Shown here: piece after piece, positions 23,309 to 33,540 of the stretch
Position numbering within the stretch: position 1 is the first letter of the stretch
Layout: the number at the start of each line of letters is the position of its first letter
Assembly (NCBI GenBank): GCA_019671005.1
Contig: CM033741.1
Span: 1,736,001-1,800,000, forward strand
Source: Hibiscus mutabilis
Taxonomy: Eukaryota; Streptophyta; Magnoliopsida; Malvales; Malvaceae
Length of the DNA stretch: 64,000 nucleotides
Reading direction: 5' to 3'
The notes under the pieces: generated by a model
Seen by the model: only the letters and a program-made list of their open reading frames with translations
The model's database searches: none
What the model was told of the DNA's origin: nothing
Made by a program: the position numbers and the translations under genes

Positions 23309-24818
23309 CATGAAACATGATTAGATCAAATAATCTTTTTTCATCTAAGAAATGCTGACATACACAAAAAATGAAAACGATAGGGCTACGTTTTACATTA
23401 AAACCGTCTTTTTGAAATGCTTGCAAATCATGTATGTGAAAACTTGATTCCTCAAAGCTTTTCCCAGGTGCAAAATGAAAATTCCCAGCCACCTTATTAA
23501 CTTTTAAGAGCCATAAATGTTACACCCTTCACCCTCTTCATCCTTAATCTTCTGAAGAAAACCCTCTCTCTTGCACTGAAAAACAGAAACAAGAAAGTAT
23601 AAATCAAAACGTCAATAGGTAAAATGACAAACATTAGGTGGAAACAGACAAAATCTTTAGATGAGCTAACCAGAAAGCAATAACTACTACTACTACACTT
23701 GGACAACCATACTCTGTTGTCTGCTAGGATATCGGTCCAGGCAAATTGCAAACTTGCATATATTTTGCCGGTATCAACAAAACAGATAAAACTTTCAATT
23801 ACCATACACAACAAAAGCCTTATTGGAAGTTGTTCTTATATAAGTAACAGATAAAGATTTATCTCAAGACAATTGAAAAATAAAAGGAATCAAGCCCTTT
23901 AATGCTCCGAGAAGCTATGTTACTAGGATTTGGGTGTCAGGGTCAGATGTATGTGTCAAACACGGGCATTTGCAATTTTTCTAAGTTTTCTATTTATTTG
24001 GATGATCTTTGAAGGATCATATCCCCATAACCATGTCTACATGTGCAAAGTCCCATGCTGATTACCCAATTTTAGAAAAATAACTATTACCCTTGCCATA
24101 TTGCCTGTCAAAATGGAGGCTCTCAGGGAGCTGGATCTGGAATTGGGTCAAAACTCAGTAGGCATTATCAGGAGGGTAAAACAGGTTTTAATGTATGCTA
24201 TGTAGCTTACCAAAACAAAAATGAAGTATGAGCATGATTGTCAATATAAAATATAATAAAGGAAAAATCAATATGTTCTATTATGGATATGCATACCTCA
24301 TTCTAATTGAAGTTCCTAAAAAACAGATAGAGTGAAGTTTTAAAGCAGACAGACCTGATCGATCATATCTGGATTCGAAAAACTCCAACCTTTGTTTCTG
24401 TATGTATCACGGGACATCCTCACAGGAGTTGCAACACTGATCATCAGCCTTCGAGATGGAAGTGAAAAGAATGTTAAGGCACGAAAAAATACATATACCT
24501 GGAGAAAAAATATATGCTACTTATAACTGGACTTGTTTCAATGATTATTCCTCATCTAAATACTCACCACATCAGCTGCCTCCTCAGTCCAGAAAAAACC
24601 ACAACCAAAACAAAAGATATTAAGGAAATAACCCAACGAAAAGAAAGAAATGAACAATAACAAATAAATGCTACTAATCAATGTTTATATTATATTTAGG
24701 CAAATCACCACAGAACAACAACTATTAGGATTAACAGGGTAAGGTACTGGGATCTATAAAAGCAAAGTCAAAGATCCTATTCAGGACAAACATGCACCCA
24801 GTAGACTGGATTCTATTA

Positions 24819-25009
24819 CAATGTGCTAGCCGGGGGCAGCCGCACCCCTAAAAATTTTAAGTTCCCCTATATTTTATATATTTCCTTTGTATTTTTTATT
24901 GATAATCTAATTCTGCACTCCTAAAATCTTGTAATTTTGCACCCCTACATTTCTAATATAGCTTCCTGATAGTTTGCACCCCTCACAAGGAATCCTGCGT
25001 CCGTCCCTG
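24819..25009. mobile_element. Tip100-like hAT relic truncating pseudogene exon 5
   Basis: The right end reads CCGTCCCTG, the complement of the CAGGGACGG terminus. The left part has the usual GCCGGGGGCAGCCGC sub-end, with a worn terminus at about 24819. No target duplication is left. It interrupts the exon after the residues RLEHCGSRYG. Confidence 0.6.
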
Positions 25010-26305
25010 ACCATAACGTGAACCACAATGCTCGAGCCTGACACCATGCCTCTGTAAAGGCTTTTCAATCTGTACGGAGCAAAAAACAATTATGAGCAGA
25101 AGAGGAACTAAGAAATCAACTTCAAGCAATATTATCGTACAGCTAACCTTCAGAACACCAATCCCATCTGGTCTCACTTCTACAACATTGCCATGAGCAT
25201 CTAACCTTTTCTTTACCATGTCATGTTTCTGCAATTTAGATAAAAATAAACGACATTATGACTTTTAGCAGCAACATCACATGTACATGCATTCCCTTTA
25301 TGAAACTTGATGTAAGACAAAAGCTCATCAGTATAGAAATTAAAAAATGAAAAAGAAAACACACGAGACCTTGCAATACATACAACATCAAGCTATTGTT
25401 CCCCGCCTATGTCCATTGCATCAAGGCTGAGAATTGAGCATGCAACAGCAGGAAATGTGACATCAAACTGCACTTTCAAATCCAAAAGGAACATTAAGAA
25501 ATTAGAGGACTCATATTAGTACTATGACTAAAACTGAAAAGAATCAGTATAAAGATGTGCAATGAAATAGTTATACTAATTTTTGATAATGCAGAATATC
25601 TGGATTAACATACAATCAATAAATTATAAGTCGAAATGAAACATGGACTAGAAGAATCTTCAGAAAATTTGAAGTTAGAATTACATTGATGCGTAGAGTT
25701 TCCCCTCTCGAAGTGTCAACCACGAGCTTTGTTTCAGTCGCAGGGTGCACGTATAATCGTAGAACAAAGACCGTAAACATGAAAAAGAAAAGAATGTTGA
25801 CGGAAACAGATCAAATAACTCATATCATCAACAAGTCCAAATTTATTTAAGTTGAATTAGAACACAACAGATCCAAATACTTGTGCAGAGAAAAGGAAAT
25901 TACGGAGCTCGGAGAAGAAGAGCAATAACATAACAATGGAGGAGACTATAGTGATAATTCCACCGGAGAGTGAAAGGCTGTAGAAATCCTCATTTATCTT
26001 TGGGTACGCATCTAATTTCTTTAACTTATCCATTATTCTGGCCACGATCCTATATTTTTCTTTACTTCTCTTTTCTAACTGATTTAGAAAATGATTTGTT
26101 TTCCTCTTAGCCTAAAATTCAAAATACAAAAATGTCTAAATTTTACTAAACCGATGGGAAAAAGATAATTAAACAACACGTTAATAATACAATAAATATT
26201 TATTAATAAACTTAAAATTATATTATAAGTATTCAAGAGAGTTTTTCCTGTCAAATAGAGGCTCAGTCTTAAACGATGGGAAGAGAAAATGAGTAAATCA
26301 AAATT

Positions 26306-26590
26306 TCATTGATAAGCACAAAGTCTTGGTACATATGATTTTTGGATTAAAAAAAAAACTGCTTCAGCATCTATCCACAGTGGTCGGGCATACCTTTGGA
26401 ACGTCTTGCATGCAGCTGCAACAAATCCGCGGTCGGAGTCACGAACAACAGTCGCGACCTGGAAGCAGCAGCTATCTAAGCCGTATCTAGCGTCGGTGTT
26501 GATCGTGGAAGAGCTCGGCCATCTCCAATAACATTCGGCACCATAATGTCTTTTGTCGACGAACAAAACTCTGTACTTCGAACATCATTT
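26306..26590 (-). pseudogene. RNase H-like (RVT_3) fragment, probably from a non-LTR retroelement
   Basis: An 86-codon minus-strand frame contains the W.WPSSSTINTDARYG start and the VATVVRDSDRGFVAAACKTF segment of plant RNase H-like domains (INTDA...VVRDSDG...), followed by a worn IDAEAV. It lacks the other catalytic parts and an adjoining reverse transcriptase. A domesticated RNase H-like gene fragment is the alternative. Confidence 0.45.
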
Positions 26591-27042
26591 TACAAATGTT
26601 ATCGGTTACCACTCCCCTCGATTAGGATGAAGGACGACGTTGTTCATCACGAGATTGCAAATTTGCAACCCTCTCAACTTCAATACGCCTACGAAAGGAC
26701 GAAGAGGTATTAAAACTGAAGAAATAGGTTGTCTTCTCAATATTAACCTTCTCCTCATAAGCTGGTTGCCAAAGTAGTCTCATTCAAACCCAATACTTTT
26801 TTGAAAGGTGCATACGATTCGTAAATTTAAGATTTTATATATGTACTTGTACAAATCAAAATTATATTATATATCTAATTAAATTTTTAATAAACTAGTG
26901 TACTCATATTTTAAAAAATATCTATTATTTCTTGTAAAATTGAATTTCAACCAACTTTTTTTTTGTTGGCTTTTAGGCATTGTTTGGTAGAGAAAAAAAA
27001 TAGACAGAAGGAGGAAGAAAAAGTTAGAAAGAAAATTAATTT
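26591..27042. other. Intergenic
   Basis: No gene is recognised. The first 150 bases may belong to the same eroded retroelement as the RNase H fragment. The rest is AT-rich and leads into the dispersed repeat. Confidence 0.4.
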
Positions 27043-27835
27043 AAGGGTTGTTTGGTAGTGTAAAAAATTAGAATGAAAGAAAATAAATGGGAATGTAGTT
27101 TTTCTTGCTCCTATACAAATAATTTTCTCCCCAAAATAGGGAAAAAATAGGGGAAAAAGTAAACTATCTCACTTTAATAATAAAATTATGTTTAAAAAAT
27201 TTTAATTTTATTTTAACCATATTTATAATTAATTTTGATGATTTTATCCAATATTTTTATGATGATTTTATTTTGTTCATGTTAGTCCCTAAAAATTTTA
27301 TTTAATCTAAAATTTACCCTTATTTCTTTTTTATTTTATTATTAAATTCAATATTATTAATATAATAATATTTTTGTTCACTTTAGTCCCTAAAATATTT
27401 ATTTAATCCAAAATTGAACCCTATTTGTTTCTAATTTTTATGATTTTATCTAATATTTTTACTATGATTTTATTTTTGTTCAATTTAATCTCTAAAATTT
27501 TATTTAATTTGGAATTAACCTCTATTTTATAATTCAGCACATTACCTTATAATAGCAAACTTTACATTTCAGTCACTAATTTTATAATTGCAATTAAGGA
27601 CTTGTTTTAGCTCGGATTAACCTAAAACTTGGTCTATATGTCAATGATGATATTTATTTTAAAAAGAAGGTTTAATTCCACTTTTTGAAAAAATGGCCCC
27701 TGTATTTTATGAATCTTTTCAAAATGGCCCATAAACTACTTATTTTTTGCAATTAACACTATTTTAAATTTGATTTCAACACGAATTTGCCATTAAGTCT
27801 AATTAGAATTAATGAGTCTAAAACGGATGTATACT
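27043..27835 (+). repeat. Dispersed repeat, copy 1 (truncated)
   Basis: About 790 bp are closely similar, in the same orientation, to 47420-48215. Homology begins at a TTGTTTGGTAG motif, a common end of plant MITE/MULE-type elements, and stops abruptly at 27835. It has no coding capacity. Confidence 0.8.
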
Positions 27836-28640
27836 ATTTTAATACCCTAATTTTACCCAAGTACCCATATATATTAGTAATTTGATATAAATAAAACCAA
27901 ATAAATAATAAATAAATAAATTCATAAATCCATAAATAAGTGAAAGTCCATATAATAAGTGTTCATTTACATTTTAAATGCCAAATACCCAAAAACCCAA
28001 CTAAAGCCCAAGTTACAATCAATTCCCTCTCATTTTAATACCCAAAGAAACACAAATCTGGTCCAAACTCCCCTTTCCCGCCCAAAACTGGTATTGAAGT
28101 GACACATGTCGCATTATTGTTGGTCAAAAGGGGCTTTACAAGGATCCTAGTTTTTCTCTCTGCTGACGTCATGGCTATGACATCATATATGATGTCATCT
28201 TCCACCCACTATAAATACCTATGAGAGAGAAATGTCAGACTTTAATGACAATTAAGAGAATAAATAATTCTTTATTAAAAAGGAGAGAAAAGGGCAAAGG
28301 GGGAATTTTACCTATCATTTCGGGAGTTGAACTGCCAGAAGCTGAAGAGCTACCGATTATTCAAACTGACGTCGTGAAACAGAATCGTCGTCGGGAAGTA
28401 CAACCTTCACCGGGAAGCTCAACGTTACCGGGTGGTCGCTAGAACCATTCGAACAACGACCGTGAAGTCGAATCAGCCACCGGGAAGCCGAAGGGTTACT
28501 GAAGGCCGAACGACACCATCGGAGCTGCGATATGTCGTTGGAGAAGAGTTGAACGCCGAAAAATAGCCGGAACAGTCATAGCCCTCACCATTAAGGTTTG
28601 TGATAGATCCAACCACATCTTTATACTAGTTCGATTTAAC
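27836..28640 (+). mobile_element. LTR-like segment with plant promoter
   Basis: It begins TGTATACTATT exactly where the flanking repeat breaks off, has a strong promoter-like block at 28164-28217, and runs into the truncated end of a Tat element. No internal genes of its own are present, and no matching second LTR or target duplication was found. It could be a solo or truncated LTR. Confidence 0.4.
28164..28217 (+). promoter_or_regulatory. TGACGTCA/TGACATCA cluster plus TATA box
   Basis: TGACGTCA (28164-28171) is followed by the perfect 20-bp palindrome TGACATCATATATGATGTCA (28178-28197) and TATAAATA (28210-28217). TGACG-type sites are bound by TGA-class bZIP factors, as in as-1 elements, which suggests a stress-responsive LTR promoter. 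Confidence 0.55.
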
Positions 28641-29232
28641 TCTGTGTATACCAGCGTGCTGCTGATACAGACAAGCTGTCTTGGAAGCAGTGTTTGAGCA
28701 GTTTTTCATTGTCCAAATAATATGACATCTTCTTGCAGTATATTGTTAAGTGTGCTGAAGGACATGTGGTTCTGTCGTATTTCTCAAAGTCTGGCGTTTT
28801 AAATTTTAGGGGAATGACCAAGTTTGTTACCAGGCTGAGATCTCTAGCATCTAGGCCCCGATGAATACTAACTCCCTACAGGGCCTTCACCATTCCTTCA
28901 AGCTTTTCACAGCGTTCTTCTAATTTCTTATCTAGTTGACTCTGGCTTGCCAACTCATCGAGGTCGGGCACCTCAAATTCCTGCTCATCACCTTGACCTG
29001 CCCCGGACTCTACCAAGACATTAGTTGAGGTTCCAGTGATGTGAATCTGAACCTTCCCCTTGAGGGGCTCATGTGAGGGTGTTGTCGCCCTTGCATATTT
29101 GAGGGCCTTGAAAACTTCAGGGCTCTTCTCGAGCATAGCTGCTATTTGTAGCACGATATTCTCTTTAGCGCTGGTAATCTTATTCTTCAAATCACCTTCG
29201 ATCTTTTCTAGCTTGTCATATGTACCCTTCAA
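28640..29232 (-). pseudogene. Tat gag fragment
   Basis: Two stretches, 29232-28876 (MKGTYDKLEKIEGDLKNKI, a coiled-coil start) and 28821-28640, correspond to the gag of the plus-strand element at 36258 onward. The second contains PDFEKYDRTTCPSAHL and ARWYTQ, the retrotransposon capsid core. An interruption separates them, and the gene is cut just after ARWYTQ. Confidence 0.8.
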
Positions 29233-29299
29233 GCCAGCTTCTATGGCAGCATTCTGTTTTCCATATCCATTTTGTGGGTTTGAGAGCGGGTCCCGTATG

Positions 29300-32200
29300 A
29301 GTGCATAATTTTGTTAACTGCGTATGAACTTCCCATAGTTAATTATTTATTTTAATGTATGATGTTAGGATGTAAATGCCAATGATGCAAAAGACCAGAA
29401 AATCTAACAGGTGTTGTCCATCATTTCCTACTGTGAGGATTCTCGATCTCAGATCCTTAGCGTGATTCCTCATTTCCTGAGCTTTAGCAGCTGCCTTCTG
29501 AATCTGACACTTCAGATGATCAATATAGAAATGTCGGCCTAAGCATGCAACATTCAAAGCTTGCTTAGTATCAGCCCTTTGGATCTTCTCATAATCCCAA
29601 TCATCAATGAGAGTGTGGATATGGTCTTTATGCGCATGCAGCTGTTTCTTTAAGTCTTCGATACCCAAACGAAGTAGTTCAGCTTCAACTCCCTTGGCCT
29701 CCTCTTCCTTTAGCCTTTCTTAGAGCTCTTGATTCTGACCGCGGTATTTTCTAAGGCTTCACCGAGCGCCTGAATATTGTTCCTCCAAATGTTACTTTTC
29801 TTTAGTGAGTCGTTCTGTTTTTTCCTTATGCTTTCGGGCTTCACGCAGCCATTCTTTCAATTCTTTCTCCATTCTCTCTAACTGTACCTTTTCTTACTCT
29901 GAAGTCTTGGAAATACCTGCTCGTGCCTCTCGAGCCTTCAAATGATTATTCTCTTGTGTTAATTCTTGCACGTCTCTTAGGTAGATTTCTTGGTTTACCA
30001 ACAAAATCTTCACTTTTCTCTGATAACCTTATCGTTCAACCTGTTCTGCGAGGAGTTCACTTTCAAGTTTAGTCACTCTGTCCCATAACTTCCCTTTTTC
30101 TTTTTCAAAGTCCTGCTTGTAGATTTCTAGCTCGGTGAACATGATGCCATGCCGTGGGTTTTCTGATGCACGCTCCAAGAATGGTACACCTATGTTATCA
30201 ACTCTTTGCCTCCTCCAACTGGCGTACTCGGGTACAACACCGGCAAATAGTGCAACCTCTATTCGGAATATTTGCTTCCACTCTCTAGCCAACTCTGTAA
30301 CTTATCTTGTGGAATTAACTTCTGTGTAAGAGAATTCTACATCTCGTAACCCATGTGTCACTGGATGAACTATCGAGAAGCATAATGGCGTTGTACTAGC
30401 AAAGAAACGTGACTAGAAGTTCCCTAGAGGCATATAAGGGAAACCCACTCCATCCTTCCGCACTTGTACAAAATCAGAACTGGATACATTCACGAAGCTC
30501 TCCATGTCACATCAACATCAGTGAGATTTTTTAAGAAGATTACCTACTATTCGTGCTTTCCATTTCGCGGCCACTACTTTCTGATGATTTCCTTGATCGG
30601 GACCAGGTCTCGGGACGTTGGGTGCTTGCCTATCTTCCCGCTATCCTAAAAGTGACTTTACAGCCATAAATAAAGAAGCTGAGAGTAGCCAAGGAATCGC
30701 CCTCTACCTTGAGTTCTGCAAAAGTTCAAGGATCTGAAAGTTTCTGCCAGAATAGCCGGGACCAGATTCACATTCTTCTGGACCAACAAATCTACCAAAG
30801 CTATCTCGATGTGACCTAGAACCTTGGGGAAGAACACTAACCCGTAGATTGCCAAAGCGAGCAGATCAATGACTCTTTCATGCTTCATATCCTTCGTGAT
30901 CTGGGCGTAAATGAATTCCCATATGAAGCAAGTGCTCTTGTTTTTCTCATCAACATGGACATTTACTTCTTCGACATGTAGACCGGCAATCTTGGCAAAT
31001 TTCTTCTGACATCCCGAGTTCTTCTTCTTCCAATATATCTGTTGCGTGTAATAAGTACTCCACAATTGTGCAAGTGTACACGTCGTAAGTTATAGTATAA
31101 AAGATATCGTCTCCACAGGGATTGTTGCCTCTTCAAGAATTTAATCTCTTGCACTGTAAAAAGTAAAAACACACGTTGGTGATTGTAGAAGTTTTAACTA
31201 ACAACTAAACTAGAAAGCAATAAAGTAAAAGAATATGTAATCAAAAGAGAGAGAATAGGCCAGGTTATCGTGAGTTGAGGTGTGATAGTCGATTGGATCA
31301 TCTTGGTAAAAGAGTGCAAGGGCAAGTCAGTTGCCGTGACAACTTGCACAGCTGGGTTGCCTTGGCAACTAATCGACGGTTGTCTGGGCAACTAGCTGGG
31401 CAACTGTTTGGGCGACTGGACAGCAACTTCAAGGTTCGACGAAGTGTTCTTCAATGGTTTCTTCTTATCCCTAAGTCGAAACTCTAGCTAATTGTGCATG
31501 CCTTGACAATACATCCCTACGTGAATTAAGGGTGAACAACCAATCTTGCGCTCCTCTTAGCCGTTGAAATCCTTAACTTATTCCTAAGCCGGATTAATCT
31601 TCACCATCAATAGATTGAATAAAGATGATACTCATTCGTTTCTTGAATGTAACTCTCCCGATATTAGATAAATATATGAAGTTACGAGATCCTCTCCCAA
31701 TTCACTCGCAAACAAGAATAAAAACCAAGAATGAGTAAACCTTAAAATGAAAGTGCAAACTCTTATTACCTAAACAAAATCCAATTGTTTCTCACAACCA
31801 CAAAACACAATAATCTTAGCCAAATAGATTTAGTTCATGGCTAGGTTCCAAAGAAACACAAAACAAAGAATTCCTAACATAAACCTAATTGAACAAGAAA
31901 GAAAAAGATGAAGAATGGTTGAAGCCCCTTTGTCGAAATCTCCCTTGCACTTGTCGAAATCTCCCATTTTGCTCTTCTTTGGAGTTGACGGCTTGGTCCT
32001 CAATTTATAGGGCTATGTTAAAGTCTTTTTTGAGGAGGAAGTTAAGTTGGAATTAAATACTTTTAAAGAATATAATTCTTTATTATATTTAAATTCCTTC
32101 TAGATCTTCTCCTATCTTATTGGGATTTAATTTCTCTTTAACCTTTTCATGGAAATCAAACTCATTTGGGATTTAACTTTGCTCCACGTCATCTTGGGTT

Positions 32201-32893
32201 TATCTAGTCATCAATTTTGACTGCCATATCATCTTATCCCTTATCGACAATTGCCCTGGCAACTAGCTCGGCTTCTCCTTCATGCATTGCCTTGGCAACT
32301 AGCTCGGCATCTCCTTCATGCATTACATTGGCAACTGGTTCCAGCCTTGCTTTGGCAAGTAATTCTGCACACACACAAAAACACACCAAGGCAGTATCTT
32401 TTTCCACAAAATTAAGCAAAATATGAAATCAAGCTTGTCCACCAAGGAAACAATGCAAACATGCATGAATGGCTAATAATGCAACTAATATGAGCCTAAG
32501 TCTAGCAATAATATGAATAAAAAGGTGAATAAAATAGTACTTTTAGACACTTAACAATATCTTATCAGGCTTTTCTAGATCCAAGCGCAGCAAGACCATG
32601 TAATCCTCAATAGTGGGAGTCATGTCTTCCTGATTGAAGACGAAGCATCGATAAGCTGGGTCCCAAAATTTAACAACTGCTAGTATCATTGATTCGTCTA
32701 TTTCTGCCCCGACCAAAAGGGCTATATCCCTATATCTTTGGGCAAACACGGCTCGATCCTAAGCTTCTAGGCTTTCCCATACAGTGACTAATCTAGAAAG
32801 ATGATTATGTGGCAAACCCATGTACACTTGTCTTGGAAGATCAATGGTGGTCCCTTTTTGCACGCTATCTCTATGTTGGCGTTGAAGCTCCAT
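29300..32893 (-). pseudogene. Tat ORF1 (DUF7745-like), split by an insertion
   Basis: The start is ATG at 32893 (MELQRQHRDSV). The segment up to 32562 includes FWDPAYRCFVFNQEDMTPTI and ends at LEKPDKI. After the inserted element it resumes at YWKKKNSGCQKKFAKIAG and reads AIYGLVFFPKVLGHIE and PAILAETFRSLN. From about 30300 to 29300 it encodes a Glu/Lys-rich coiled coil. This domain order is that of the extra ORF upstream of gag in Tat/Ogre-type elements. Its function is unknown. Stops (for example TAG near 32760) and frameshifts show decay. Confidence 0.75.
31040..32556. mobile_element. LTR-bounded insertion (solo LTR or short non-autonomous element) in ORF1
   Basis: The 1517-bp unit starts TGTTGCGTG and ends CTTAACA. 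Perfect ATATC duplications flank it (31035-31039 and 32557-32561). Removing it rejoins ORF1 in frame. Three direct repeats of 36 bp lie at 32250-32345, the last partial. No retroviral proteins are encoded. Confidence 0.88.
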
Positions 32894-33516
32894 GCACTCA
32901 CTTCAAACCTCTATGTTCGAGCGGAGGACTCCAGAACTATATAATGCAACCTGAATACTCATGATCTCTGATCGAACAGTATCTCGGAATACCAACTGGA
33001 TGCAATGTGATGTATGCTCTTTGAAATCCAAACAAAAAAGTGTTAGTATGCACAAATAGTGAGATAAAACAACAAGGGTAAGATATAGAAAGTAAAGCAG
33101 TAAATATACGAAAAGTAAAACCTAAAGCTTTATAAGGCTTATTGGGGTGGGCTTTCTAATTCATACACTCATGTGGGTTTGGATCTAGAAAAAGTTCTCG
33201 AACCGTCCCTATCCCCTACTCCAAGGTGGACAAGACGTTTGATTCTAGCCCATCACAGGCTTGCGAATCAAACACGGCACGAGGGGATGCATTTTTGTTA
33301 TGCCCGTGTGGAGGGTTACTCACGAAAACATAAGTACTCTGGACCCTGGAAGACTTTCACTAGCACAGGCGGAGGGTTACTCACGAAGGCATAGCTATTT
33401 TCTTCCACTTAAGTTATGATGCAAACAGTTTATAGCACCAACAAAATGCACACAAAAATGCAACAGAATAGTAAAGAAAATAACTCGTGATCAAGTAAAA
33501 GTTGTGCCCTTTTAAA

Positions 33517-33540
33517 CAGTCCCCAGCGGAGTCGCCAAGC
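33517..33540 (-). promoter_or_regulatory. Primer-binding region of the minus-strand Tat element
   Basis: Directly downstream of the LTR (minus sense) is GCTTGGCGACTCCGCTGG. Similar TGGCGACTC..CTGGGGA sequences follow the 5' LTR of many plant gypsy elements. The tRNA was not identified. Confidence 0.6.

Larger units (their letters stand above)
20777..26033 (-). pseudogene. ERGIC3/Erv46-like ER-Golgi cargo protein pseudogene, 13 exons traced
   Basis: Minus-strand exons: 26033-25904 (MDKLKKLDAYPKINEDFYS, then a membrane segment), 25758-25685, 25467-25384, 25228-25148, 25069-25009 (cut), 24448-24355, 23575-23397 (VAGNFHFAPGKSF), 22736-22668, 22555-22505, 21985-21932, 21844 to about 21785 (cut), 21027-20961 (HFLTNVCAIV) and 20868-20777 (IYHGHNAIKKKM, TGA). 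Functional homologues are two-pass membrane proteins cycling cargo between ER and Golgi. Defects: AG to AC at the exon-2 acceptor (25759-25760), TAG in exon 3 (25393-25395), a transposon relic truncating exon 5, one extra base in exon 6, one lost base in each of exons 7 (about 23505), 9 and 11, TAA in exon 10 (21941-21943), and no AG before exon 13. The upstream in-frame GTG at 26045 may be a lost ATG. Introns are retained, so it is not a processed copy. A working paralogue is expected elsewhere. Confidence 0.93.

Noticed and set aside
28221..28442. 73-codon frame downstream of the TATA box
   Set aside because: Located in the transcribed part of an LTR-like segment, with no ATG-supported protein family.
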